Shown piece after piece: positions 19,454 to 29,053 of a stretch of DNA of 33,079 bases. Numbering within the stretch: the stretch's first letter is position 1; the number at the start of each line of letters is the position of its first letter. Source of the DNA: Saprospiraceae bacterium. GTDB taxonomy: Bacteria; Bacteroidota; Bacteroidia; Chitinophagales; Saprospiraceae. The position numbers and the translations under genes were made by a program. Location of the stretch: positions 1 through 33,079 of the forward strand of contig JADJVK010000032.1 of the NCBI GenBank assembly GCA_016710625.1. Direction: 5' to 3'. Below the pieces are notes generated by a model that was not told the origin of the DNA, searched no databases, and worked only from the letters and a program-made list of their open reading frames with translations.

Positions 19454-20026
19454 ATGTTGTTTTCTACTCAGAATATATATTTTGATATCGTCAAAAGCAA
19501 AGACGATTTGGAGCAAATATTAGCATTGCAAGCAGAGAATTTAAAAGAAAATTTACCTGAATCAATGTGGTTCCAGGATGGTTTTGTTACCATAAATCAT
19601 ACTTTGGACCAATTGGCTCAAATGAATATTGAATTGCCACAAATCGTTGCAAAAGCGGATGATCAGATAATAGGATATGCATTAGCGATGCCACAATGTA
19701 TGAAATTTCATATAAAATCATTGATTCCAATGTTTGAAATGCTCGACCAACTTATTTTCAATGGAAAACCTTTGAAAGATTATGAGTATTATGTCATGGG
19801 ACAAATCTGCATCCAAAAGGAATACAGAGGAAAAGGAATCTTCAAGGGCTTGTATGAAATGCACAAAACCCTATTTTATAAAAACTTTGATTTGTGTGTC
19901 ACGGAAATCTCTACAGCGAATCCTAGATCCATAAAAGCCCATGAAAAAATTGGATTTCAAACAATCAATACCTATCGAGATGATATAGATGAATGGAATG
20001 TGGTGGTTTGGGAATTAGGAATGTAA
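19454..20026 (+). CDS. GNAT family N-acetyltransferase
   Basis: Protein of 190 residues with the GNAT acetyl-CoA signature: MGQICIQKEYRGKGIFKGLY (the R-x-x-G-x-G pyrophosphate-binding loop) followed by CVTEISTANPRSIKAHEKIGF, typical of motif B. The substrate cannot be deduced. It begins 2 bp after the helicase stop codon, so it is cotranscribed with that gene. It is convergent with the next gene on the minus strand; the only structure between them is an AT-only palindrome. Confidence 0.9.
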   Translation: MLFSTQNIYFDIVKSKDDLEQILALQAENLKENLPESMWFQDGFVTINHTLDQLAQMNIELPQIVAKADDQIIGYALAMPQCMKFHIKSLIPMFEMLDQLIFNGKPLKDYEYYVMGQICIQKEYRGKGIFKGLYEMHKTLFYKNFDLCVTEISTANPRSIKAHEKIGFQTINTYRDDIDEWNVVVWELGM

Positions 20027-20050
20027 ATTTGGTTATTAATTATTCAATAA

Positions 20051-21244
20051 TTAAGTACTTTGGACTATTACTTGACAATTATCAAAATTTCCATTTTCAA
20101 AATCTTGTTTTCTAATCATATAATAAATTGATCCATCCCCAAAGTCGTCAAAAAAACTAAACGATTTACAATATGGTGAAACTTGCAATAACAACATCCA
20201 ATTTATTGCATCAAAATAAATTTTATCACTATGTTCTCTATTATTAAAATTTAATTCCGCTTCATAGGAAACACAATTTTGTATACTATCAGGATAACCA
20301 AATATTTTATTCAATTCTTCTTCAAAAATGTCTTTTCCAATTATATTTAAATATGCTTCTTTTAGTAAAGCATAATTATCTCTTTCATCTTCAGTGAAAT
20401 TAGAAATATGTATTAGTGAATGGTCAAAATTAGGAATGTCTAATAATTCAAATAATGAAAAATTATTTGCAACATCAAAATGTTGATTTGAATCATTTTG
20501 AATTGTATTTAATTCATTGTAATTCAATATTTTAAAATCTTTTTTATTTTCAGGCCATCCATATTCAGTTTCATTTATTCTTAAATAAAATGATAGATAT
20601 TTTTTTATAAATTGATTATTCTTTATAATTTTTAAATCATCATTGAAAATGGTCGCAATTGGAAATAATGGTTGTGAATTATCTGGAATTTCCAAATCAA
20701 TTAATTCATGTTTAGGTTTGCCAAGAAAATGGGATTGATTTTCATTAGTATCTTCATTTGGATTACAAACATAACATTGTTTTGCAAAACCTAGAATTTC
20801 GTTGAATTTTGAAGGGACTATATATTTGGTTAATAGCGTAAGTAATTCATGTTGTTTTTCATAAGTTGAAAAAGATTTTGCTTCGTCTGAACTATATCCA
20901 ATTATTAAATTATCAGCTTGATTAACCTCCTCTAAACTATATTTCAACCCATTAAAATAAATACAATTGAAAGTAATTTCAATATTATAATTATCTGATG
21001 CCCCCTTTTTGTAATTCAATAATTTACCATTTTGAATATTATTATTGATGAAAACTAGATTTTCTATAGCTTCAAAATTTCCGTAAATTAATTTAACTAA
21101 TATATTTAATGAACCATATTCTGGATTATTTGGTTGATTGCCAGTTACATGTACAATGGATTGTAACTCAACTGGGTAGGAATTATTTGGATCCCATTTT
21201 ATAGGATTATATTTATTAACTTTGATTATTTGCAGCACTAGCAT
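20051..21244 (-). CDS. YwqG family / DUF1963 protein
   Basis: Protein of 397 residues whose C-terminal third matches the YwqG (DUF1963) family: LFPIATIF, FGYPDSIQNC, WMLLLQVSPY, and then FGDGSIYYMIRKQDFENGNFDN with the typical gap between the two parts. Family members occur as bacterial cytosolic proteins and next to polymorphic-toxin immunity genes; biochemical function is unknown. The N-terminal 150 residues are unrecognised. No signal peptide. Downstream on the same strand order are the GRAM-like and SMI1/KNR4 genes, separated by intergenic regions of several hundred bases. Confidence 0.75.
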   Translation of the reverse strand: MLVLQIIKVNKYNPIKWDPNNSYPVELQSIVHVTGNQPNNPEYGSLNILVKLIYGNFEAIENLVFINNNIQNGKLLNYKKGASDNYNIEITFNCIYFNGLKYSLEEVNQADNLIIGYSSDEAKSFSTYEKQHELLTLLTKYIVPSKFNEILGFAKQCYVCNPNEDTNENQSHFLGKPKHELIDLEIPDNSQPLFPIATIFNDDLKIIKNNQFIKKYLSFYLRINETEYGWPENKKDFKILNYNELNTIQNDSNQHFDVANNFSLFELLDIPNFDHSLIHISNFTEDERDNYALLKEAYLNIIGKDIFEEELNKIFGYPDSIQNCVSYEAELNFNNREHSDKIYFDAINWMLLLQVSPYCKSFSFFDDFGDGSIYYMIRKQDFENGNFDNCQVIVQST

Positions 21245-21784
21245 TTTAAAGAAATTTATATTATGAAATAGGAGGATAAAATTATATTATTTTAATTTAC
21301 TTTCTAAATACTTATACAATAAAATTCAATAATTCTTGAATTTCGTAATTTTGTATAAATTAATAATTATACAAAAAAAGACATTGTTTTTGAAATGTCA
21401 AAATGAACATTTTTACGACTAACTAATTCATAGGAAGTGCTTCGACATCGAGTTATAATTTAATTCAAGTTAATTGTTTAAGTAATTTAATCGTTGAATT
21501 ATTAATATAGAATGTTTTTATTCGTTGCAGTTTTTGCGTCGAATAATTGATTTATTCGTTGCATGAAATAATAGACTTTTGAGATTATGTTTATATTAGT
21601 CCTGAAAATATATGAATGACTTACATTGGATTATTTACAATGTGTTGGTAATTATATTATATATAGTGTAGTTATTCTCAAATAAGAATTTTAGATAAAA
21701 TTTATATCAATTTATTGCCAAATAATTAAGTGAAAGAATCTTTTGAAAAATTGAAAATCATCGATTTTTATTTTTACTTTTTAT
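21245..21784. other. Gene-free interval with a 13-bp direct repeat
   Basis: I see no credible gene in these 540 bases, which are very AT-rich. The one feature is TTTATTCGTTGCA at 21517-21529, repeated exactly at 21551-21563 (34-nt period). It may hold the promoter of the YwqG gene. Confidence 0.5.
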
Positions 21785-22297
21785 TTAACCCTTATCAAAT
21801 TGAATAACCCATTGGCTTGGTTTTTCAACAATGAATTCATTTGACATTTTTTTATTCGTTAGGACCTTTAGCCCATTTTTAAAAAAATTAAGGGTTTTAA
21901 ATTGTTCAACTTGTTCAATATTTGCTATATCAATGGAAAATTGTAGTACATTCTTATCATATCTATGATTTTTAAAAGCTAACCTTTTATTGGTTAAAAA
22001 TAGCTTTCCACTTACTGGGACAGATCCACTTGTATAATTTGCAGAAGTTTGGAATTTGATAGATTCATCTGTATCAATGTCAATAGATAAATCATCAAGA
22101 ACATATTTAGGTGCGGCAAATTTATACATTATAAAACTATTGATTAATCCTGTAAAAATTCCACCTATTAGACCGATTAACAAGGCATTGACTATTCCTT
22201 TGCCATCAATCAAATATCTATAAACCGACATTACGATAAAAAAAAATAGCCCATTGGTCAGGCCTCTTCTTACAATTTGTTTCATGTAGTTATTCAT
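21785..22297 (-). CDS. Membrane protein with GRAM/PH-like domain
   Basis: Protein of 170 residues. Residues ~13-60 form two hydrophobic helices, RRGLTNGLFFFIVMSVYRYL and the LLIGLIGGIFTGLINSFIMY segment, so the N-terminus is membrane-anchored. The second half reads as a small beta domain resembling GRAM: VPVSGKLFLTNKRLAFKNH, then IDIANIEQVEQFKTL, a pattern of lipid- or protein-binding PH-like folds. Function is unknown. The alternative start is Met5. It sits between the YwqG and SUKH genes on the same strand but about 340-540 bp from each, so it is probably not in one operon with them. Confidence 0.7.
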   Translation of the reverse strand: MNNYMKQIVRRGLTNGLFFFIVMSVYRYLIDGKGIVNALLIGLIGGIFTGLINSFIMYKFAAPKYVLDDLSIDIDTDESIKFQTSANYTSGSVPVSGKLFLTNKRLAFKNHRYDKNVLQFSIDIANIEQVEQFKTLNFFKNGLKVLTNKKMSNEFIVEKPSQWVIQFDKG

Positions 22298-22640
22298 GAT
22301 TCTATGTTATATATTGTTAATTAAAGTAAAAATATTCCACTGAGCTTTGTAAAAAATAAAATATTATTTGCCAATAAATATTTAAATTATTATTTTACAA
22401 AAATAACTTAATTTTTAATTGCTTCCAAAAAAATCAACTAAAAACCATCAATAAGTGTAAAGAAATTATTTTTTATTTTATAGTAATATCTGATACAATC
22501 CTTTATCATTTATTACCAAATTTCAAAGTTTTTCAGGAATGGTTTGGAATCATTTTCTAGAAAGAATTTGTAAGGATTTCAGACAAGATGAAAGCTTAGT
22601 TGTTAGATGTAGGTTGATTTAGTTTATAGTTTCTGTTGTA
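22298..22640. other. Gene-free interval
   Basis: No gene, repeat or terminator that I can support; AT-rich, with no clear TAnnTTTG promoter for the downstream minus-strand gene. Confidence 0.4.
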
Positions 22641-23237
22641 TTATTCAAATGATTTATTATTTAAATCTACAATATCACTCCAAAATTGTATTTGCTTTGG
22701 TTCAGTTATTATTCCATAAGATTTTGGCAATTCAAATCTAAATTCCTTTGAAAAATAATCCATCAAGTCAACACCATAATAAATTATATCCATTTGATAT
22801 ACAGAAAATACTGGATTCCCAATTTCATTTGGTTCACTCGATATGTATCTATGTGAATAAATAGGAATTAATTTTGGTTGTTTATCAAGTTCTTTTAGAG
22901 CAATTAGCTTTTGTTTTTCAAATTCAGATGGTTTAATTCCCCATTTGTCATGCCAAAACGAATTGTTTTTGATATCAAATAACATTCCTTCCATTGGCCA
23001 ATTCAAATAGTAATCAATTTCTTTTTTTCCATTTTCACAATTTATACCATATCTCCAATTGACAAAACCATTGTTGATAGGAATTTCGGTTTGTAGCAGT
23101 AATTTTAAGTCATTAGGAAATCTAATTCCAAATTCTTGATTTACTCTAAAAATTTCATCATCAGATAAACCTTTACCAAAAAGAATTCCTTTTTCTTTAA
23201 GTAATTTAATTATTCTATTTACTTGTTTTTGGTTCAT
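22641..23237 (-). CDS. SMI1/KNR4 (SUKH superfamily) protein
   Basis: Protein of 198 residues with the SUKH signature near the N-terminus: LSDDEIFRVNQEFGIRFPNDLKLLLQ, then a GFVNWRYG stretch, and a DIIYYGVDLMDYF ending. SUKH proteins are typically immunity factors of contact-dependent or polymorphic toxin systems in bacteria, but no cognate toxin is visible in the window. No signal peptide. In the same strand region as the YwqG (DUF1963) protein, another family found in such immunity islands. Confidence 0.85.
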   Translation of the reverse strand: MNQKQVNRIIKLLKEKGILFGKGLSDDEIFRVNQEFGIRFPNDLKLLLQTEIPINNGFVNWRYGINCENGKKEIDYYLNWPMEGMLFDIKNNSFWHDKWGIKPSEFEKQKLIALKELDKQPKLIPIYSHRYISSEPNEIGNPVFSVYQMDIIYYGVDLMDYFSKEFRFELPKSYGIITEPKQIQFWSDIVDLNNKSFE

Positions 23238-23384
23238 TACAGATTAAAGTTAACAATTGTTTTTTATTGAAAAACACCTTTTAAATACCAAAATTAATAA
23301 AATAACATTATTAAAACCAAAGAACCACCACATTTAAGATGGTGCTATGATCATTAATAAAATTTTAATATTTCGTAGTTGATG

Positions 23385-24218
23385 TCAAAATTTTATTGGT
23401 AATTTCATTTTTACTGGAACTGTCAATCCATTACATTTTCCTGGTGACCAAGCAGGCATTAGTTTAAAAACTCTAATTGCTTCAAGGTCAACAGGTGAGT
23501 ATGGGTCTTTAGAAAATTTCTTATCCACTTCAATGTTTTTAAGCTGACCGTCAGTATCTACTACAAATGATATTATAATTGAGCCTTGAAAATTGTATTG
23601 TTGCTCCTTTGGAGTCACAAAATTACGGGAAAAGAAAGTTAATATATCTGCTTTCCCTTTACCATATTCTGGCATTTTGTCTGTAAATGTGTGAACTTGT
23701 TTATTTAATTTCTTGTCAAAATAAGTACTACAATTAAGATGTTTAGCATCAATTACACTTCCATCAATAATTTTACCTTGTTGTCCAAGTAAAACATCAA
23801 TTTCTTTTAATTCTCCTTGGCCAAAAGAAACATTTTTAATCGTAAGCCACACATAACCAACGTATTTTATTATAATGTCATATGTTCCGGCTTGAAGGTG
23901 TTTTTGATATTTGCCATTTATATCAGTAAATGTTCCAATTGTGTCATTTCTCTCATGATTTATAAATGTAATGGCTGAATATATTAGAGTGTCAATAGTT
24001 ACTTTTTTGTCCATGCTGTCTTTTCCTAAAATTTTTCCACTAACAAATGAAGTTATTGTGTCACTAATTCCAACTGTTTTTAATGACAGTATTTTACTTT
24101 GAATAGTTGGTCTATTCTTTAATGCACCTATCTCACAACTATAATCTTGTTTCCTTGAACATTCAGTTAATAAAAGTATGAGAAAAATAAAAATTATAAA
24201 TGCAGTCCATTTTTTCAT
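23385..24218 (-). CDS. Energy transducer TonB-type C-terminal domain protein with regulatory beta-sandwich
   Basis: About 277 residues. The N-terminus from 24218 has a hydrophobic segment that ends LLLTEC; Cys is followed by SRK but preceded by Glu, so it is a poor lipobox and a membrane anchor is possible. Residues ~70-140 look like a carboxypeptidase-regulatory (CarboxypepD_reg) domain (GTFTDINGKYQKHLQAGTYD). The C-terminus is a TonB_C domain: GSIIISFVVDTDGQLKNIEV ... AIRVFKLMPAWSPGKCNG. TonB-type proteins span the periplasm to energise outer-membrane receptors, but here the architecture is unusual and no ExbB/ExbD is near. The earlier Met at 24305 is in a poor, polar region; I prefer 24218 for the hydrophobic start. 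Confidence 0.8.
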   Translation of the reverse strand: MKKWTAFIIFIFLILLLTECSRKQDYSCEIGALKNRPTIQSKILSLKTVGISDTITSFVSGKILGKDSMDKKVTIDTLIYSAITFINHERNDTIGTFTDINGKYQKHLQAGTYDIIIKYVGYVWLTIKNVSFGQGELKEIDVLLGQQGKIIDGSVIDAKHLNCSTYFDKKLNKQVHTFTDKMPEYGKGKADILTFFSRNFVTPKEQQYNFQGSIIISFVVDTDGQLKNIEVDKKFSKDPYSPVDLEAIRVFKLMPAWSPGKCNGLTVPVKMKLPIKF

Positions 24219-24689
24219 TTTTTGTTGTTTTATTTTTGGATTGCTTTTAAAACATATAATATTTGTTAATTGTCCGTTATCGTGAATTTGAAAGAAACGA
24301 CACAATATTCAACTTTACAAGTTTAACAATCCAAGTTGCAAAATTAAAGGGAAATGCTATCATTCAATTTCAGTTTTGTTGTTACATCTTTAAATAATAA
24401 AATTAGGATAAAAATTAGAAATCTGCAAACTAGATATTAATAAGTAGTAATAATGTTGTATAGACCAATGAATTGAATATTTTTTTCAATGTTCTATTTA
24501 GAAGTTTTTAAGAATATAATAAGATCGAACCTTCAAAATATTTGCCCAATTTTTTTTACTCTAATTGTTACAAAAATATTACATTATTTATATTAAATAA
24601 AAATAAGGTATATTAGATTTATCTCGAAAAATATTGTATAACTAATAGTTAGTCAGAGATTTGATAAAGTTTAGTCCAGATAATAAGCA
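24219..24689. other. Gene-free interval upstream of the IS4-type transposase
   Basis: AT-rich stretch with no credible coding frame. It probably includes the promoter of the TonB-C gene (a partial TATGTTTT match lies about 30 nt upstream of its ATG) and the unresolved left end of the IS. AATGAATTGAA at 24467-24477 recurs at 26026-26036. Confidence 0.4.
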
Positions 24690-26025
24690 AAGATAAATAT
24701 TTTATAGAAATCTATATTTCTCAAATTATAAAAAATTTTACCATTTGATAAGATTAGGATTAAATCCAAAGAGCTAAAATCAGATAGATATACCAAAAAA
24801 TGCGATACACTTAATCATTTAATAACGATGTTATATGGTGTAATATCGGGATGCAATTCACTTAGGGAAGTGTGTGGAGGCATAGTAAGTTATGGCAATA
24901 AAATAAGTCATTGTAATTTGGAATACGCAATACCAAGGAGTACACTAGCAGATGCAAATAAAAGAAGATCAGCAAAGGTTTTTGAAGAAATATATGAAGT
25001 GGTATTAAAGAGCATTGTGCCAAATTTATCGGACAGCGGACAAAAAAAGGATAACGATCTAAAATTGTATGCGATAGATAGCACCACAATAAGCTTATTT
25101 CAATCAATTTTTGAATGTGTTGGTCGCAATCCCCAAGAAGGTAAAAGAAAAGGAGGAATAAAAAGTCATCAAAAACTTGACATAAATACAGGAATGCCAG
25201 TAAAAATATGGCATTCAGATGCAACAAAGCACGATTCTGTATTTATCCATATGGAGGGAGTGATGCAACTCAAAGAGATAGCTGTGATGGATAAAGCATA
25301 TAATAATTATAAGGCTTTTGCCAAATGGAATGAAGGAGGAGTTTATTTTGTAACGAGGTTAAAAGAAAATGCCAAAGAAACATTGGTCAGGGAGTTAGAT
25401 TTATCGGACAGCGACCCAAATGAGGTTCCTGGAGATGTATATAAGTCTGCATGATTACGAAGTTAGCGAGGAAAACTGTGGAAAATTACGGTTAGTCAGT
25501 TACTATGACACGAAAAAGGATAGAACCTTTTACTTTTTGACGAATATCATGGACATGAAGGCAATAGAGATTTGCGATATTTATCAAAAAAGATGGACAA
25601 TTGAATTGTTTTTTAAAAAGATAAAGCAAAACTTTCCTTTAACTTACTTTTATGGAGATAATAGAAATGCTATCCAAATACAAATATGGTGCACTTTGAT
25701 AGCATGTGTACTGCTAACGTATATCCAAAAGAACCTCAAAAAGAAATGGAGTTTTTCAAATTTAGTAAGTATTGTCCAAAAACACCTATTTTCCTATGTC
25801 AAACTTGTGGAATTTCTTGAAAATATTGAAAATTATGCAAAAGTATACATGCAAATAAGGAAGAAAAATGACTTTTATCAAGCTGAATTAGAGTTTACAT
25901 GAAAATAGACCACATTTGAAACCAAATTAAGAATACCCTTACTTTTTTAAATTTAAAAATGATAACGGGACATTCAAACACTACTTACCAAAAATTTCAA
26001 ACAATTTTTATTTTTTTCGGACAGT
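24690..26025 (+). mobile_element. IS4-type insertion sequence (decayed; ends not resolved)
   Basis: Defined by the transposase gene it carries. The right boundary is set by the fact that a histidine-kinase frame resumes just downstream, and the last bases (TTTTTTCGGACAGT) look like a transposon end, but I could not find a convincing inverted partner on the left, so both coordinates are approximate. Confidence 0.5.
24732..25902 (+). pseudogene. IS4 family transposase (frameshifted)
   Basis: DDE transposase of the IS4 type. The reading frame opens at 24732 and carries DRYTKKCDTLNHLITMLYG and NSLREVCGG (the N-terminal part), YAIDSTTISLF (first catalytic Asp), VMDKAYNNYKAF (second Asp) and, in another frame, YQKRWTIELFFKKIKQNF (the Y-(2)-R-(3)-E-(6)-K motif). 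The catalytic sites are therefore all present. Two lesions are visible: the natural N-terminus appears in a different frame just upstream of 24732 (a YISQIIKNF segment), and the frame is lost near 25430, between GDVY and ISLHDYEV. Without both repairs no active transposase can be made. Confidence 0.85.
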
Positions 26026-26030
26026 AATGA

Positions 26031-27268
26031 ATTGAAATATATAAAAATCCGATAAAAGATATCGACGAAACAAGTAGTTCAAGTTTGAAAAATATATTAG
26101 GTTTTAAATATTTTAATTTAGGAAGATGTGCTTTTAAGTTGAACAATTCAAAAAAGGCTTTATATTATCTCAACAAGTCATTAAATTTCTATAACCAATC
26201 TAAAGACAGTATATGGTCAGAAAAATATTTAACATTAGAATATCTTAGTGATGTTTATCAAAAGTTAGGAAATTATAAAAAGCACTTTATTACAATATCG
26301 AAACTAATAAAGTACATAAACAATTGCAAGACATTCAAATTTTATTTTCAATTGCTGATAATGATATAAAAATTGAACAAACAAAAAGAGATAAAAAACT
26401 ACAATTATTTCAAACACAAACATTACTTAAAGAACAAGAAGCAAATTTGCAAAATAGACTTAAAAAATTCTTTATTTTATTATCAATTTTAACTACTTTA
26501 AGTTTAGCATTTGCTACTTATAATTTCTTTAAAAAGAAGATGTTAAGTGATCGACTTGTAATTAAAAATAGTATCATGGTTCAACAATCTGAAGCTCTTA
26601 AAGAATCTAATGTTTTAAAAGATAAAATTTTTGCCTTAATAAGTCATGATTTAAGAGCTCCAATAAACAGGTTGATCATGAATATAAATCAAAATTATGA
26701 GTCAAAAGAACAATATATTAATTCTGAATTAAAAGGAATTCAAGATATACTCAATAATGTCTTATACTGGGCTAGTATGCAGCTTAAAGGTATTACACCT
26801 TTATTTTCTAATTTACCTTTAAAAACAGCAATAAATTCAGTAATGAAGGAATATCTATTTGAACTAAATGCTAAAAATTTAACCATTTATTAATAGAGTT
26901 GATCGTAATTTTAATTTACAATCCGATGAAATTTATCTGAAAATTATTTTACGAAATATTATTAGTAATGCTATAAAATTTACTAAAGAAAATGGTTATA
27001 TTTTAGTAGATAGTAAAGTTGAAAATGAAATAGTTCAAATAATAATAAGAGATACAGGTATCGGTATTTCGTCAGAGAAAATAAACAAGATTTTTAAACT
27101 TTTTGAATCATCCACAGGAACAAAAAAAGAAAAAGGCTCTGGTTTGGGATTGAGTTTATCACTTGATATTGCCAAAAGCTAAATGGTAATATTGAAGTTT
27201 TTAGCAAAGAAAATGAAGGGACTGATGTAATAATAACAATTCCAAATCAAATTATTTCTATAATTTAA
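26031..27268 (+). pseudogene. Sensor histidine kinase with TPR repeats, truncated and frameshifted
   Basis: Two TPR units (LGRCAFKLNNSKKALYYLNK; YLSDVYQKLGNYKKH) are followed by a coiled coil, one membrane helix (FFILLSILTTLSLAFATYNFF), an H-box ALISHDLRAPINRL (His codon 26645-26647) and an ATPase domain with N box NIISNAIKFTKENG, G1 DTGIGIS and G2 GSGLGLSLSLD. This is the usual order for Bacteroidota TPR-anchored sensor kinases. The N-terminus is missing: the frame begins directly after the IS4 right end. Frameshifts near 26300, 26885 and 27178 prevent translation; the stop at 27266-27268 is 6 nt before the first IS3 copy. This is a remnant, and no response regulator is adjacent. Confidence 0.8.
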
Positions 27269-27273
27269 AAAAG

Positions 27274-27735
27274 TTGTCTTGTCCTGAAAAAACTTTACAG
27301 ATTTCACAACGAAAGTAAGTGAAATGAAAAAGGAAAATGTAAAGAAAAAAGAGGAAGAAAAGGAAGAAACAAAAAGAGATGACCCAACACAAACTGCATT
27401 AGGAGATGGTTGGTGATGGAAATTTATTGTGGACGGTTGACTATACAAAAAGCGATAGAGGAATTTGAATTTGAACATAAGAGACCCAATAAAGCAAGAA
27501 TTGATTGGAAAAAGCTGTGAACCAACAGTTCTATTAACTGCCACAAATGACTGAGAAAGAACGAGAAAAGTAGCGGCTCTAGAGAAAGCATATCAAGCAG
27601 ATAGAGAAGCAGTTAGAGGCAGCACAGATGAAGGCGACAGCTCTGGATATGATGATTGACATAGCGGAATCAAAACTAAAAATATCGATTAGAAAAAAGT
27701 CTGGCACCAAACAGTAGAATTGCTCTTGCAATTGT
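27274..27735 (+). repeat. Partial tandem copy of the IS3-type left end and orfA
   Basis: 462 bp starting TTGTCTTGTCCTGAAAAAAC and ending CTCTTGCAATTGT. It matches 27732-28217 closely, with about a dozen small indels and substitutions and a 20-bp-scale gap near 27360, and joins the second copy at a TTGT microhomology (27732-27735). The copy holds orfA from its ATG at 27324 (MKKENVKKKEEEKEETK) but the frame is broken near 27400. It is a duplicate of the left third of the element, not a second complete insertion. Confidence 0.8.
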
Positions 27736-27781
27736 CTTGTCCTGAAAAAACTTTACAGATTTCACAACGAAAGTAAGTGAA

Positions 27782-28199
27782 ATGAAAAGGAAGATGTAAA
27801 GAAAAAGAGGAAGAAAAGGAAGGAACAAAAGAATTTTGTTTAAAAGTAAAATCAGATGACCCAACACAAACTGCATTAAGGAGATGGTTGGTGATGGAAA
27901 TTTATTGTGGACGGTTGACTATACAAAAAGCGATAGAGGAATTTGAATTTGAACATAAGAGACCCAATAAAGCAATAATTGATTGGAAAAAGCTGTATGA
28001 ACCAACAGTTCTATTAACTTTGCCACAAATGACTGAGAAAGAACGAGAAAAAGTAGCGGCTCTAGAAAAGCATATCAAGCAGATAGAGAAGCAGTTAGAG
28101 GCAGCACAGATGAAGGCGACAGTTCTGGATATGATGATTGACATAGCGGAATCAAAACTAAAAATATCGATTAGAAAAAAGTCTGGCACCAAACAGTAG
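27782..28199 (+). pseudogene. IS3-type transposase OrfA
   Basis: Small helix-turn-helix/leucine-zipper-type protein of IS3 elements. From the ATG at 27782 the expected N-terminus (lysine/glutamate-rich, then DDPTQTALRRWLVMEIYCGR, mirrored by the partial copy upstream) must change frame near 27795; from 27888 it reads cleanly through AIEEFEFEHKRPNKAIIDW and a coiled-coil-like EKHIKQIEKQLEA to the stop at 28199. It lies in the same frame as OrfB, 45 bp upstream, so the programmed -1 frameshift used by many IS3 elements is not seen here. Confidence 0.7.
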
Positions 28200-28244
28200 A
28201 ATTGCTCTTGCAATTGTATCCTATATTCAGTGTAGGATTTTTTT

Positions 28245-29053
28245 GTGAACTGTTTGGGAAGAGCCGACAGGCTTATTGCCAAGCAATACAGCGATAAGCA
28301 AGATAAGCAAGCTGCTGATATATTGGTTTTGAAAATAGTAGCCGAGATAAGGTTAGATTTGCCTAGGATTGGGGCAAAGAAACTACATTTCATGTTAGAG
28401 GAGAAGTTGTCACCACACGGTATCAAGATGGGTAGAGATAGATTATTTAGCCTATTGAGAGAACATGGTTATTTGCTCAGATATAAAAGGAGGAAACCAT
28501 ATACAACAGACTCCAATCATCCTTATTACAAATATCCCAATCTAATAAAAGACCTATTGCTTTACAAGGCGAATCAATTATGGGTAAGTGATATCACTTA
28601 TATACAGTTAATAGGTAAATTTGCATATTTGAGCATCATAACAGATGCCTATTCCAGAAAGATTGTGGGGTACTGTTTATATCCAACATTGCATAGTGAG
28701 GGCGTAATTGAAGCCTTTGAAATGGCAAGAAAAGAGTGCCCATCATTAAAGGCTTAATTCATCATTCAGATAGAGGGGTACAGTATTGTTCTGCAAAGTA
28801 TGTGGATTTGCTTCAGAATAATAAAGTAAAAATATCCATGACTGAAAATGGAGATCCCTACGAAAACGCAATAGCAGAGCGGATTAACGGTATTCTAAAA
28901 ATGGAACTTTTGTTAGGAAAGACCTTTGCAAACTTTGAAGAAGCTCGGCGGGTTGTGGAAGATTCCATTCGTAAATACAATGAGATTAGACCCCATTCCA
29001 GTTGTAATTACCTAACCCAGCCGTTGCTCATCAAAAAAGGGAATTATGAATAA
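28245..29053 (+). pseudogene. IS3-type transposase OrfB (rve integrase core, frameshifted)
   Basis: The integrase-core transposase. From a GTG at 28245: a HTH_21-like N-terminal stretch (IGAKKLHFMLEEKLS ... SLLREHGYLLRYKRRK), then the DDE core: LWVSDITYIQ (first Asp), HHSDRGVQYCS (second Asp) and ENGDPYENAIAERINGILKMEL (Glu). One frameshift near 28740, between ECP and IIKGL, separates the two halves. All catalytic residues are present once it is repaired. Confidence 0.85.

Larger units (their letters stand above)
27732..29053 (+). mobile_element. IS3-type insertion sequence (right end not located)
   Basis: Begins with the same TTGTCTTGTCCTGAAAAAAC terminus as the partial copy at 27274, followed by orfA and orfB. 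I found no matching inverted repeat after orfB up to the hairpin near 29144, so the right end is either diverged or deleted, and 29053 is only the end of orfB. Both orfs are damaged. Confidence 0.75.

Noticed and set aside
20036..20054. AT-only palindrome between the convergent GNAT and YwqG genes as a bidirectional terminator
   Set aside because: Nine-base arms of only A and T with a 1-nt centre would form a weak hairpin, and no T-tract follows on either side.
24467..26036. AATGAATTGAA at 24467-24477 and 26026-26036 as an 11-bp target-site duplication of the IS4-type element
   Set aside because: The length would suit the family, but the bases just inside the two copies (TATTTTTTTC on the left, the complement of CGGACAGT on the right) do not form inverted repeats, and a TGA in the kinase frame falls inside the right copy. 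Could be chance in AT-rich DNA.
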